Shown in pieces: positions 1-8,801 of a DNA stretch of 64,000 bases (within the stretch, counting starts at the first letter, position 1; each line of letters opens with the position of its first letter). This DNA is from G963675935 sp963675935. Lineage in GTDB: Bacteria > Planctomycetota > Planctomycetia > Pirellulales > Thermoguttaceae. Below the pieces are notes generated by a model. The model saw nothing but the letters and a program-made list of their open reading frames with translations. It did not search any database and was not told the origin of the DNA. The position numbers were made by a program, and so were the translations under genes. The stretch covers positions 124,001 to 188,000 of the forward strand of contig OY780964.2 in assembly GCA_963675935.2 (NCBI GenBank), read 5' to 3'.

Positions 1-630
1 TTGTGCAACTCTCGTTTGAGCAGAATCGCCACCTTGTGCTTGATGTCAAAGACATGCGGCACCCGCCGCGCCACGGGCGAGTGCGCTCGGAACAGAGCCA
101 TGCCGCTTTTTAGTTCCGCGCCTTCGTCGCTGAGGACCGCCGCAGGCACGACGCCCATCTCCTTCCTCGTCGCTTCCAGTTGTTCTGCCACCGCGGTGGC
201 GGTAGACTGCCGCATGGGAACCAGTCTCAGCAGCGACAAATCCTCGTGTTCCAAGGGCGCCTTTTTCCGCCGCCACGCCGAAAGCCGTACGCCGACGATC
301 ACCAAGCACTTGTGCGGCCCAAGCTGCACCGTGTGGTCCATAATCCATACCCAATCCGGGGCGGCTTTTTTCTTCCGCAGCAGTTCGAAAAGTCCCAACC
401 GCATCAGCCACAGACGGCCCGCATTGGCGCAGGGCACCCGCACCACGCCGGTCAGGTATTTTCCCACCAATTGCAGCACGCCCGCCGCGGCGCGCTGACT
501 GGTGGCCGCCTTCAACACCAAGTCCGCAAACAGCGAGATCATGCCCGTGCCGAATTGGTGCCCGGGCAGCGGCGTTACCTCCAGAGCCGCCGTGGCGGAG
601 TTCGCGGAAGCCGGACAAGGCTCAGGCTCT
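1..630 (-). CDS. Transposase catalytic part, partial (-1 frame)
   Basis: Reading the minus strand in the frame one base back from the 85-aa ORF gives an uninterrupted stretch to the window edge. It contains a first catalytic Asp in the context W-V-W-I-M-D-H-T-V and a second Asp in V-L-S-D-E-G-A-E-L, both typical of RNase-H-fold DDE transposases. The third acidic residue would lie beyond position 1. It has no obvious start codon of its own, which fits expression by -1 slippage from the upstream frame. The family could not be assigned with confidence. Confidence 0.6.
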
Positions 631-879
631 TTTTTGTTTTCGGTCTTCATGCGAGATGGGGCTGCCACACTGTTTCTGGGCTTTCTCTTTCCACTTGTGC
701 CGACTGGCTTTCAGTTCGGCAACGCGTTTTTCCAATTGCCGAATGCGCTGTTTGCGTTTCAAGGCCTTGGTCTTCCACTGATCGCGGCTCTTCTCGAAGA
801 ACGCCAGCAACTTGTGGGGCGGGCTTGAATAACCAATGTCTTCCAAGACGGCTTTCATGAACAACTCCTTGGTACTCAC
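622..879 (-). CDS. Transposase N-terminal part (orfA-like, 85 aa)
   Basis: An 85-residue, highly basic, coiled-coil-forming protein: after an N-terminal segment MSTKELFMKAVLEDIGYSSP it is dominated by Lys/Arg/Glu heptads typical of the DNA-binding or multimerisation part of a transposase. It ends with a stop just after an A-rich stretch (K-Q-K-R-A-stop). The transposase catalytic region begins in the -1 frame at the same place, so the two are probably one protein joined by frameshifting, or one gene broken by an indel. No function beyond transposition is suggested. Confidence 0.6.
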   Translation of the reverse strand: MSTKELFMKAVLEDIGYSSPPHKLLAFFEKSRDQWKTKALKRKQRIRQLEKRVAELKASRHKWKEKAQKQCGSPISHEDRKQKRA

Positions 880-1030
880 AAAAACCGTAGTGGAACAAAA
901 AACGTCCTAATGACCAAGACCAGTTTTTGGCACATTCCTCCCTGTTTTTAGCGGCCCACACTCCGTGTGCCGTCCACGTGTGCCGTCCGCCGCGTGTTTT
1001 TGCGGTCCGGCAATCTTTGATATCCGGCTT

Positions 1031-2539
1031 TTACGCGAAAATTTCCGTGCCCTTGGCTGCCGGGGCGGGAAAATCTTGGCCGCAATGGAAACACATCGTG
1101 CGGTCGCGCGGCGCTCGACGCCCACAATGGGGACACGGCAGCCTCGCCGGCCAACGCCGATGGAACCGATAGCCGACGTAGCCGGGCAGGCCGAAAAGCA
1201 GGACGAACAACATCCAAGCCGCCGTCCAGGGCTGCCCGAACTTCCGATGACGCCGCCAGCACAAAATGGCGAAAACAACGCCGTAGAAACCGCAAATGCC
1301 AAGGAGGAGATAATATGCGTCGATGTCGGCTCTCAATGATGAATCCCACCAAACCAACAAGGCAATTACCGCCGGACAGGGCACGATCATCGACGTAATA
1401 ATCTTTTCACCCACGCCTGTCTTGTGTGGATCGTCTTTCAAGCCAACCTTTTCGTGTCGAACGATCTTTCCCGCCTGGTCGATCCAATATAGTTCATTGT
1501 CGCACTTGATGCCATGATTATGTTCAGTGTCCATGTACCGGCATGGCCGAATCAAGGCTCTGTCGCTGGAAAGTTGAAGCCACTCGATGCCGCAATCGCG
1601 AAGTTCCTTGGGCAAGCGCCACGTTTGCCGCTGCTTTCCCATCATATCCAAGGTATCAATCCGGTCGGACATGCGCAGCAGGATTGACTGATCGAGATTG
1701 CCGGAAAAACGTTCGCCCGCGACCGAAGGCATGTGCGTGGTCGCGTTCGTGAATGCTGTTGTGGCCGCGATTATCCCGGCGTCTTTGCGAATGTATGTCG
1801 CCGTTCGCTCCTTGACATTGATTTGCACCAAGCCATCGTCGGCGAACAGATAAACGGCATAGGGAAGGAATATCCCTCGCATCACGGCGCTGGGTCCGAT
1901 TTCCAGAGTGTTTAGCCCCTCGACGTCCTCGACATTGTAGCCACGCGCGAGAAATGGCCCGAATGCGCCGTTAATCCTTCGTCCATCGATAGAAAACTGA
2001 TCCTCCAAAGCAGGCAGCTCATCGCTCGCACCGTTGCGCCCAATGTAGCCGATCTTTCGGCCCGTCCTTCGGTCGTAGCCAACCAGATAGCCGTGTCCTT
2101 CGAGCTTGCCGTCGTGAATAAAAAACCAATTCATGGGGCAGTCGTTGGGCGCGCAGAGTCGAATCAGCCGCTGGTTCCAGCCAAGTTCCCTGAAATCGGT
2201 CGTGGGCTGGAATTGTGAAGCGAGGCCGGAGATCGGCGCTTGCCGAAGGTCGTCGGAGCCTTGATAGGCGTTGAAGGAACGCGGAAACCGGACGCGGCGG
2301 CCGTCCAGTCCGCGATAAACGGTCTTGCCCTGCTCGTCCGTGCTATTTTCATTGATGACCGGAGTGCCGTCGCACGCGATTTCCAATGTTTCAAAGTTGT
2401 CGTGGGGAAACCATTCGTCGCTGATGTTGCTGATGTGGTCGCCGATCATCGAGACCACAAAAAACCATACGACGCTGAACCCGACGGCCAGGATGCAGGC
2501 AATCGCCAAACCGTGAAGTTGCATGCTTCGCGTTGTCAT
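1031..2539 (-). CDS. Membrane-anchored zinc-ribbon protein, downstream copy (502 aa)
   Basis: One N-terminal membrane helix (about residues 8-32) is followed by a roughly 330-residue soluble domain, then about three hydrophobic segments, and a C-terminal zinc ribbon with C-P-H-C...C-F-H-C spacing followed by a short tail. I do not recognise the soluble domain; repeated short strand-like segments suggest a beta-rich or propeller-like fold. It lies 18 bp after an ABC permease and is paralogous to the 3434-4990 protein, with which it shares a nearly identical C-terminal tail. The pairing with ABC permeases suggests an accessory or sensor subunit, but the substrate is unknown. Confidence 0.7.
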   Translation of the reverse strand: MTTRSMQLHGLAIACILAVGFSVVWFFVVSMIGDHISNISDEWFPHDNFETLEIACDGTPVINENSTDEQGKTVYRGLDGRRVRFPRSFNAYQGSDDLRQAPISGLASQFQPTTDFRELGWNQRLIRLCAPNDCPMNWFFIHDGKLEGHGYLVGYDRRTGRKIGYIGRNGASDELPALEDQFSIDGRRINGAFGPFLARGYNVEDVEGLNTLEIGPSAVMRGIFLPYAVYLFADDGLVQINVKERTATYIRKDAGIIAATTAFTNATTHMPSVAGERFSGNLDQSILLRMSDRIDTLDMMGKQRQTWRLPKELRDCGIEWLQLSSDRALIRPCRYMDTEHNHGIKCDNELYWIDQAGKIVRHEKVGLKDDPHKTGVGEKIITSMIVPCPAVIALLVWWDSSLRADIDAYYLLLGICGFYGVVFAILCWRRHRKFGQPWTAAWMLFVLLFGLPGYVGYRFHRRWPARLPCPHCGRRAPRDRTMCFHCGQDFPAPAAKGTEIFA

Positions 2540-2557
2540 AATGAACGCCTCGATCGA

Positions 2558-3253
2558 TTACGAATAGTCCCGTGTTTGAGCCACAAAGAGAATCGCGGCA
2601 ATCATCCAAACATCGGCCGCGAAAACGACGCTAACGCCAGGCAAGATCGATCCCCCGTCGAGTCCGAATGTCTCGGTAACCACCGCGAGGGTCACGACAA
2701 CTGCTGCCAAGAGCGGAAACAGCCGCGTGCCAAACCACCGGCCCGGCCTAATTCCACTTAAAAACGCACCAAGATACAGCGGTGTCATCGCGAAACAACT
2801 AACCCACGTCGGCACGGTCATCGACCATTCAAACGGACTGGCATGGGTGCCGGGCGTGGCTGCCCAGAGACCGTAGGCCACGATCACGCTCGCCCCGCAA
2901 GCCAGATACAAACCCAGCCCGATGAATAGCTTCATGCCGACCAGCCATCGCCGGCCCGCCGGCCGATGCAACAAAAACGGATAGGTATGCTGGATCGACT
3001 CGCCCAGCGTTTGCCGAAATCCCAGGGCAAGGGTCAGCATCACGCAGCCCCACCAAAACCGTGTGGTAAAAACGCCATCCTCGACAAAAGGCACGCACTG
3101 CGAATCCGAGGAGATTCGCGGCAGAAAATCCAAATCGACAAATTCATTCAGCATTCCGCTGAACAGCACGACGCACGCGCCCAGCATGAGCAGCATGAGC
3201 CAAGCGGTTTCCCGCAACTCCTTCAACGCCATCGCCCAAAACATGCTAAACAT
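2558..3253 (-). CDS. ABC-2-type permease, duplicated copy (231 aa)
   Basis: A hydrophobic protein with about six predicted membrane helices, starting MFSMFWAMALKELRE, the same start as the paralogue at 5006-5710. The start was chosen by that match; the bases just upstream (GAGGAGGTGGCGC) copy the 3' end of the ATPase gene that precedes the paralogue, so this unit arose by tandem duplication. The Leu-His-Arg-Pro-Ala-Gly-Arg-Arg segment is shared with the paralogue. It has no private ATPase and presumably uses the one at 5703-6671. Confidence 0.7.
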   Translation of the reverse strand: MFSMFWAMALKELRETAWLMLLMLGACVVLFSGMLNEFVDLDFLPRISSDSQCVPFVEDGVFTTRFWWGCVMLTLALGFRQTLGESIQHTYPFLLHRPAGRRWLVGMKLFIGLGLYLACGASVIVAYGLWAATPGTHASPFEWSMTVPTWVSCFAMTPLYLGAFLSGIRPGRWFGTRLFPLLAAVVVTLAVVTETFGLDGGSILPGVSVVFAADVWMIAAILFVAQTRDYS

Positions 3254-3309
3254 GCGCCACCTCCTCCGTTGCCAGTAAGGCGATGTAAAAGAATAAGTTG
3301 TGCAGTTAT

Positions 3310-3369
3310 GTAGGACGGATTTCCGAATCCGTCTGCCGAAAAATGGACGGATTTGGAAATCCGTCCTAC
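3310..3369. repeat. Palindromic repeat GTAGGACGGATTT
   Basis: Two inverted arms built on GTAGGACGGATTT flank a short loop between the two ABC/zinc-ribbon units. A single-arm relative occurs at 18136-18163, so this is a dispersed family and not a local accident. Confidence 0.7.
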
Positions 3370-3433
3370 GTTGTTTCTGTTGCGGAAAGTAGAGCGGGAC
3401 TGCGCAATCTTGTCCCACCCTGCATTCCACAGT

Positions 3434-4990
3434 TCATGCGAAAATTTCCGTGCCCTTGGCTGCCGGAGCGGGAAAATCTTGGCCACAATGGAAGCACATC
3501 GTGCGGTCGCGCGGCGCTCGACGCCCACAATGGGGACACGGCAGCCTCGCCGGCCAACGCCGATGGAATCGATAGCCGACATAGCCGGGCAGCCCGAACA
3601 GCAGGACGAACAGGCCCCACATCCAGGTCGATCGTAGGCCGTAGCGCCGCTGGCGGCGAATGCACAAGCAGGGCCAAAACAGGATGATGCAGCCGGCAAT
3701 CAGAAGCGTCGGCCCATCGGCGGACCACCCATACTCGAAGAAGCCAATCCCTGCGGTAATGAGCCCACACGGCGCCGTCACTCCCAAATAACTGCATTGA
3801 ACAAATCGCCGCTCGGCGGCTTCTTCCTCCGGACGAGGCGGCTCTCGCAGATCGACCGACTCGTGTCGAACGATCTTGCCGGACGGGTTGTACCAGTACA
3901 GTTCTTCCGGGCCACTCGACCAGCCGCGTTTCAAGACGACGGCCCTATTATCGGCAAGCTGTATCCACAGAAGATCGCTGCCTTCTTTTTCCTTGGAAGG
4001 CATAAACTCCTTGGGAAGCAGATATGTCTGAATCGGCTTGCCGTCGAGGTCCGTAACCAAAACGCGGTCGCGGAAGCGGAACAACAACACCAGTTGGTTT
4101 GGAGTAAGCGGCGAGTCTGACGGCTGATAAATCACCTCTTCGGAGTTGGATGCAAGATCCTTGGGTTTTGCGGGCTTCTGCTTGTTTCTGACTCCAAAGG
4201 CAATTGTAACCGGCTCATTGCCTCGCCTCCAGATCCGCCGAACCGTTCCCTTCTTGAGGCTGACTCCGACAAGCCCATCATCATCGTTGAGATACAACAA
4301 ACCGCATATTTCATTGATTCCAGAACCGAATGAGGAAAAAGAGAAGTTTGTGCCGAGACGATAATCAAAATCGAAAGTCTGATTCACGGTGTCTCCGCTA
4401 AGAAACTCGCGTCTATTGAAGGCGGTGCGCCCATCGATGTGGAACTGTTCCTCGCGCGATGGTTCCTCGACACGATAACCGTTGCGTCCGATATAGCCGG
4501 CCCTCAAATTAGTTTTTGTGTCGTAGGCTACGAAATAGCCGCGGCCATCGAGGTTTCCATCATGGATGAAGTACCACCACACGGTTGATCGATGCAGCGT
4601 CGAGGACATTAGCATGTCGAAGTGGTCACACATTATGATGATGCGATCTTTCGACGGCAACCCATCGAAATTGTCGCTAGGCGGTCTTGGACAATAAAGC
4701 GACGAGTCCGTCGCATTGTTGGCCTGCAAAACCGCAGTGATTTTCACCTGTTTACCGTCAAGAGTTCTCACAATCTCCTTGGAGTTGCCATTATCTTCGT
4801 CGTCAGTCTCGACCCAAGAGCGGAGCAACGGCGTGCCGTCGCACTGAATTGCCAAGTTCTTGCCGATGCTGGTTGTGGGGCGGAACGGCGCAAGGACGTT
4901 CAGACAAACAAAGCACCAGATGGCGCCGATGCTCAAGGCCAGGATCGCGGCCAAGCTCAGGCATTGCGCTGGTTTAATTCGTAGGGTCAT
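3434..4990 (-). CDS. Membrane-anchored zinc-ribbon protein, upstream copy (518 aa)
   Basis: Same architecture as the 1031-2539 protein: an N-terminal membrane helix, a long soluble domain, hydrophobic segments near residues 405-475, and a C-terminal C-x2-C...C-x2-C zinc ribbon followed by the tail GQDFPAPAAKGTEIFA. The last 60 or so residues are almost identical between the copies while the soluble domains have diverged strongly, which suggests constraint or gene conversion at the C-terminus and different ligands for the soluble parts. It starts 15 bp after the permease gene and belongs to the same operon. Confidence 0.7.
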   Translation of the reverse strand: MTLRIKPAQCLSLAAILALSIGAIWCFVCLNVLAPFRPTTSIGKNLAIQCDGTPLLRSWVETDDEDNGNSKEIVRTLDGKQVKITAVLQANNATDSSLYCPRPPSDNFDGLPSKDRIIIMCDHFDMLMSSTLHRSTVWWYFIHDGNLDGRGYFVAYDTKTNLRAGYIGRNGYRVEEPSREEQFHIDGRTAFNRREFLSGDTVNQTFDFDYRLGTNFSFSSFGSGINEICGLLYLNDDDGLVGVSLKKGTVRRIWRRGNEPVTIAFGVRNKQKPAKPKDLASNSEEVIYQPSDSPLTPNQLVLLFRFRDRVLVTDLDGKPIQTYLLPKEFMPSKEKEGSDLLWIQLADNRAVVLKRGWSSGPEELYWYNPSGKIVRHESVDLREPPRPEEEAAERRFVQCSYLGVTAPCGLITAGIGFFEYGWSADGPTLLIAGCIILFWPCLCIRRQRRYGLRSTWMWGLFVLLFGLPGYVGYRFHRRWPARLPCPHCGRRAPRDRTMCFHCGQDFPAPAAKGTEIFA

Positions 4991-5005
4991 CGGGAAAAGT
5001 CTCCG

Positions 5006-5710
5006 TTATGCGTAATCGCGGTTTTTCGCAACAAAAAAGATCGATCGGAGCAACACAGCGTCGGTCAACAACACAACCACAAGCCGGGCAACAAGCTGCT
5101 CGGACTCGGGCAGGACGTAATACAATAGAAATAGGGCCGCCAACGGCAGCAACCGCGTGCCGTGCCATCGTGCAGACCGGATGCCAACCAGAAAAACCGC
5201 AAAATAGACAACCGTCATGTCGAGCAATGTTGCCCACCACGGCTCGGTCATCCACCAGAAAAACGGCGAGGGATAAACACCCGGCGTCGCGGACCGCCAT
5301 CCGTGATAGAGAATCACGGCAGAGCCAACAATGAAATACAACGCCAAACCAACGAGCAGTTTCATGCCGATCAGCCACCGGCGGCTTGCCGGACGATGCA
5401 GCAAGAACAGCCACGTGCTGCGTGCCGATTCGCTGAGAGTTTGGCGAAGTCCAAGAGCGACAGCCGTCACAACGACAATCCACCAATAGCCATTTGCGGC
5501 AGTTTCATCAAGGAATGGCATGGACATCGAATATGGACCGTTGAAGTCATAGCTGATACCCGATCCGTATTGACGCCATAGCGAGTCCCAGTCCCAGTCA
5601 ATGCTTGGCAGGCCCGTAATTTGCAGGGCGTAGAGAATCAAAATCAGCAGCATGATCCCCCGCACGTCGCGAAACTCCTTCATCGCCATCGCCCGAAACA
5701 TGCTAAACAT
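5006..5710 (-). CDS. ABC-2-type permease (234 aa)
   Basis: About six membrane helices, with a cytoplasmic N-terminus MFSMFRAMAMKEFRDVRG. The start overlaps the stop of the upstream ATPase gene by eight bases (ATGTTTAG), which points to translational coupling and fixes the start. Together with the ATPase it would form a YtrBC-type exporter in the cytoplasmic membrane. The substrate cannot be read from the sequence; GntR/YtrA-controlled systems of this type often respond to cell-envelope stress. Confidence 0.75.
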   Translation of the reverse strand: MFSMFRAMAMKEFRDVRGIMLLILILYALQITGLPSIDWDWDSLWRQYGSGISYDFNGPYSMSMPFLDETAANGYWWIVVVTAVALGLRQTLSESARSTWLFLLHRPASRRWLIGMKLLVGLALYFIVGSAVILYHGWRSATPGVYPSPFFWWMTEPWWATLLDMTVVYFAVFLVGIRSARWHGTRLLPLAALFLLYYVLPESEQLVARLVVVLLTDAVLLRSIFFVAKNRDYA

Positions 5711-6671
5711 GCGCCACCTCCTCTCGCTCCTCGCTGTTTTCCTCGACGAAGATCGGCAGGCTGCGGCGATGCCCGCGGGTGTACTCGATAAATGCGTCTT
5801 CCAAATTAAAATCGATCTCCTCGACGCCGTGCGGGGCAAGCGAACCGAACAGCTCGCGATGCCGGTCGTCGTAGCCGACAATGACCAACTCCCACTTGCG
5901 CCCGATGCGCCGGCTGCTCACCAAGCCCGGACATCCGGCGATCTCCGGCGGAGCGACGTCGGTTTCTGTTTTCGAGTTCAACTCCAAGAAAACCTTGCGG
6001 AGCGATTCCTTGAAATGGTCGGTAGGGCAATCGACCCGCAAAACGCCGTCGATCAGGATGCCGATTCGATCGGCCACGCGCTCGACATCGCCCAGAATGT
6101 GCGAACTGAACAAAATCGTTCGGCCGCGGCGCTGGATGATCTGGATGAGCGATTCCAAAAAGTCGCGGCGCACGACGGTATCGAGCCCGAGCGTCGGATC
6201 GTCGAGAATGAGCAGTTCCGGGTCGGAAGCCACGGCCAGCGCGAGAGCGACTTGCGCCTGCTGCCCACGCGAAAGCCGGCGAATCCGCCGCTTGGGCGAT
6301 AGCTCGAAATGATCCAAAATCTGCTCCAAAAGCGGCTGATTCCAGCGGTATCGCTCGTAAAATCCTCGGGTGAAGCGAACCGCCTGGCCGATGGTCATGC
6401 CGCGATACAGCGGATGGCCCTCGGCCAGATAGGCGATGCGCGCCCGAGTGGCCGGGCGGAGCCGCGCGACGTCTTCGCCGAAAAGTTCGGCCCGCCCGTA
6501 GCTGGGCTGCGTCATTCCGAGCAGCATTTTGATGGTGGTCGATTTGCCGGCTCCGTTGCGGCCCAGCAGTCCGTAGACCGTGCCCGGAGCGATTCGCAAA
6601 TTGAGCGCATCGACCGCACATCGGGCGCCATAATACTTCGTCAGTCGGTCGGTCGTAAGAACGTCGGGCAT
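5703..6671 (-). CDS. ABC transporter ATPase, YtrB-like (322 aa)
   Basis: A complete nucleotide-binding domain: Walker A GLLGRNGAGKST, signature LSRGQQ, Walker B LLILDDP followed by TLGLD. The residue after the Walker B Asp, normally the catalytic Glu, is Asp here, which occurs in some ABC-2 subfamilies and may slow hydrolysis. The start MPDVLTTDRLTKYYG was chosen because it opens the domain and lies 41 bp after the GntR gene; a longer in-frame extension exists but overlaps that gene. The C-terminal 90 residues after the NBD are typical of this subfamily. Confidence 0.85.
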   Translation of the reverse strand: MPDVLTTDRLTKYYGARCAVDALNLRIAPGTVYGLLGRNGAGKSTTIKMLLGMTQPSYGRAELFGEDVARLRPATRARIAYLAEGHPLYRGMTIGQAVRFTRGFYERYRWNQPLLEQILDHFELSPKRRIRRLSRGQQAQVALALAVASDPELLILDDPTLGLDTVVRRDFLESLIQIIQRRGRTILFSSHILGDVERVADRIGILIDGVLRVDCPTDHFKESLRKVFLELNSKTETDVAPPEIAGCPGLVSSRRIGRKWELVIVGYDDRHRELFGSLAPHGVEEIDFNLEDAFIEYTRGHRRSLPIFVEENSEEREEVAHV

Positions 6672-6712
6672 GGGATGCTCCAAAAATAACGTGGAACGGA
6701 ATGAATTCCGCT

Positions 6713-7105
6713 TTACTTTTCCTCTCGCCATTGAAACTGCTTCGCGCGATCGGCGAACAATTGAAACGCTTCGTCGGCCGAAAGACCGAGATGCACCGAC
6801 TCGGTGAGAAAGCGGTCGGCCGCTTCGCGGAACCGCTCTTTGCGGGCACGTGGCGAAAGATCGCCGCCGGTCGGGGCCACGAAAACGCCCAGACCGGGCC
6901 GAGTGTTCAACACGCCCTCCCGCTCGAGTTCGCCGTACACCCGGGCGACCGTGTTCGGATTGACCACCAACCGGCGTGAAAGCTCGCGGACCGAGGGCAG
7001 CCGCTCGCCGAGACGCAGCCGCCCCCGCGCGATGGCCTCGCGTATCTGGTCGCTCAATTGCCGGCCGATGGGCAGCCGGCTCGATGTGTTGATGGAGAAC
7101 TCCAC
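6713..7105 (-). CDS. GntR-family regulator, YtrA subfamily (130 aa)
   Basis: A short GntR regulator: winged helix-turn-helix over residues 1-75 (PIGRQLSDQIREAIARG, then LPSVRELSRRL and NPNTVARVYGELEREG), followed by only about 50 helical residues instead of a full effector domain, the hallmark of YtrA regulators. It is the first gene of the ABC operon and very likely represses it from the palindrome at 7119-7141. Confidence 0.9.
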   Translation of the reverse strand: MEFSINTSSRLPIGRQLSDQIREAIARGRLRLGERLPSVRELSRRLVVNPNTVARVYGELEREGVLNTRPGLGVFVAPTGGDLSPRARKERFREAADRFLTESVHLGLSADEAFQLFADRAKQFQWREEK

Positions 7106-7118
7106 AATCGCCTCGCAA

Positions 7119-7141
7119 CTGTACTAGCCAAGATGGTACAG
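7119..7141. promoter_or_regulatory. Probable YtrA-type operator
   Basis: Inverted arms CTGTAC and GTACAG separated by 11 bases lie 13 bp before the GntR start codon. YtrA-type regulators usually bind such palindromes at their own promoter; the assignment is by position and symmetry only. Confidence 0.5.
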
Positions 7142-7278
7142 CAGGCGCGGGAAATGGGTCAAGAGGAGTTTTTCGAGTAGGTCCCGTCTGCCGGACGGGA
7201 CTTTTCAGAACTTTAGAACGTAGGGTGGGACAAGCGACGTAGGGTGGGACAAGCGAAGCGCAGTCCCACCAGAAAAAC

Positions 7279-7350
7279 TATACTGTACGCGGTTTGAATA
7301 GATACATGTTCTCCCTCGGGAAAAATGTATCACCAGTGCCCGTGCAAGGG
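7279..7350. repeat. 72-bp dispersed repeat, copy 1
   Basis: Nearly identical over about 72 bp to the reverse complement of 18188-18258. It contains an internal palindrome GATACAT...ATGTATC around the shared CTCCCTCGG. The copy lies between the GntR-ABC operon and the ORF6N gene, next to two short tandem GTAGGGTGGGACAAGCGA units at 7219-7257. Confidence 0.75.
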
Positions 7351-7385
7351 ATAATATCCCATGGCCTGCTTATCAAAAACGTCGC

Positions 7386-7928
7386 TCATGGAGAATCACC
7401 TCGAAGGGTGTGAAATCCCATTTCTCGCCGGGGTTTGCTGACGGGCGTCATCAGTTCCCGGATGGCGTCAAAAACCACCTTGAACTGGCTGTCGTATTTT
7501 TGTTCCAGGGCGTCGAGCTTGCAGGCCAGTTCCGCATTCGAGGCCAGCATCCGGCGTAATCGCACAAATGCCCGCATAATCTCTACGTTTACCGCCACGG
7601 CACGCGGACTATGCAATACGCTGGATAGCATGGCCACCCCCTCTTCCGTAAAGGCGTAGGGGGCGTACCGGCGACCGCCACGACCAAGGCGGACGTTTGA
7701 GGTGCCAAATTGGCACCTCAAACGCGCAATTTCCTCAGACGATAGCTGAAACATGAAATCATCAGGAAACCGGTCAAGATTACGCTTCACGGCTCGCACG
7801 AGCATCTTTGTCTCGACCCCGTAAAGCATCGCTAAATCGTGATCGAGTATCACTTTCTGATCGCGCAGCAATAAGATTGACGACTCGATTCGATCAACCG
7901 GCACCAGACTCGTGTTATAGTTTGCCAT
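7386..7928 (-). CDS. ORF6N-domain protein (180 aa)
   Basis: Residues 10-95 match the ORF6N domain: VDRIESSILLLRDQKVILDHDLAMLYGVETK, then NLDRFPDDFMFQLS, and a G-R-G-G-R-R-Y-A-P-Y-A-F-T-E-E-G-V motif that ends the domain. The rest is a helical coiled-coil tail. ORF6N proteins are DNA-binding proteins common on phages and islands and widespread as single chromosomal genes. The gene stands alone, with no phage genes beside it, and the repeat at 7279-7350 lies just downstream. Its target is unknown. Confidence 0.85.
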   Translation of the reverse strand: MANYNTSLVPVDRIESSILLLRDQKVILDHDLAMLYGVETKMLVRAVKRNLDRFPDDFMFQLSSEEIARLRCQFGTSNVRLGRGGRRYAPYAFTEEGVAMLSSVLHSPRAVAVNVEIMRAFVRLRRMLASNAELACKLDALEQKYDSQFKVVFDAIRELMTPVSKPRREMGFHTLRGDSP

Positions 7929-8126
7929 GGAATCCCCAACGCTTCAGTTGGTTTGAGGTCACAAATTGTGACCTCAAAACCACCCCAAATCCCCAATCCT
8001 CATCCCTGGTTGCACACATATCGTACGTACTCCTGAAAACGCCATGGTGCCCATCTTGCCCCCGAATGGACTGGGCGACAAGTGAAGGGCGAAGGGGGGA
8101 GAACAGAGTACAAAGTGCGGAATGCA

Positions 8127-8786
8127 TCACCGAATCGCATCCGCATCAATGGCGTAGGGAATGCGGCTCGGGTCGTCCAGATCGACGCGGAAGCGGCCGG
8201 CCACGCCGACCTGGTGCGTCGTGTAGTTGGTCTCCAGATCGCCCTGCAAAATCACCCGCATCTGCTCCGTCGGCTTCGGATTGGGAATGCAGAAGGGGCA
8301 ATCGCCGTTCGTCGGGCAAAGGATGAACTCCTTGATGCCCGTCTGCGTGCGACGAGGTTGCATGAAACCTTTGATGAAAACCTTGCGGTCCTGCATGTCG
8401 AGCGCCGTCTGGGGAATCGGCTCCGTCGGTTTCAACGGATCGGGTTGGAGCGTCTCATAGGTGATCGGCTGGTAGCCGAACGGCGCCTCGGTTGCGTGGG
8501 CGAAATACTGCCAGCCGAATCCGAAGATCATGAAAGCCGCGGAAAACACGATGCCAAGTTGCGCCGCCGCGACGCCGGTCCATTCGTCGGGCGCCTTGTT
8601 CATTTGCTTCAAGGCCACCCAGCCCAGGACGATGCCCGCCAGGGGAATGACGGCCAACGCCCAGTGGAGCGCCGTTGCGATGGACAGCACGGCCAAGACC
8701 GCACTCGTGACGGCCAACGGACTGAGCGCGCGATAATGCACGGCCGGCGGAGCGGAAGCGGTGGTTGGTTCGATGGGCAGTGTCAT
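8127..8786 (-). CDS. DUF3299-type membrane protein (219 aa)
   Basis: Residues 20-95 hold two or three membrane helices with a DUF4190-like pattern; residues 110-219 match a DUF3299-like periplasmic domain (the segment KVFIKGFMQPRRTQTGIKEF and the C-P-F-C motif). DUF3299 proteins recur beside FtsX/MacB permeases and LolD-type ATPases, exactly the genes upstream here, so this is probably the accessory subunit of that transporter. In Vibrio a related set (zrg genes) has been linked to zinc, so metal transport is a reasonable but unproven guess. The C-x2-C might bind metal. Confidence 0.65.
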   Translation of the reverse strand: MTLPIEPTTASAPPAVHYRALSPLAVTSAVLAVLSIATALHWALAVIPLAGIVLGWVALKQMNKAPDEWTGVAAAQLGIVFSAAFMIFGFGWQYFAHATEAPFGYQPITYETLQPDPLKPTEPIPQTALDMQDRKVFIKGFMQPRRTQTGIKEFILCPTNGDCPFCIPNPKPTEQMRVILQGDLETNYTTHQVGVAGRFRVDLDDPSRIPYAIDADAIR

Positions 8787-8801
8787 GGAGTTAGTTCATC
8801 T

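Larger units (their letters stand above)
1..879 (-). mobile_element. Truncated insertion sequence, left window edge
   Basis: Two overlapping minus-strand reading frames together encode a DDE transposase of a kind I associate with planctomycetes; the rest of the element lies outside the window. I could not find its outer terminal repeat near position 900-960 because the other end is missing. The two frames meet at a run of six A's (minus strand) near 625-640. Confidence 0.7.
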
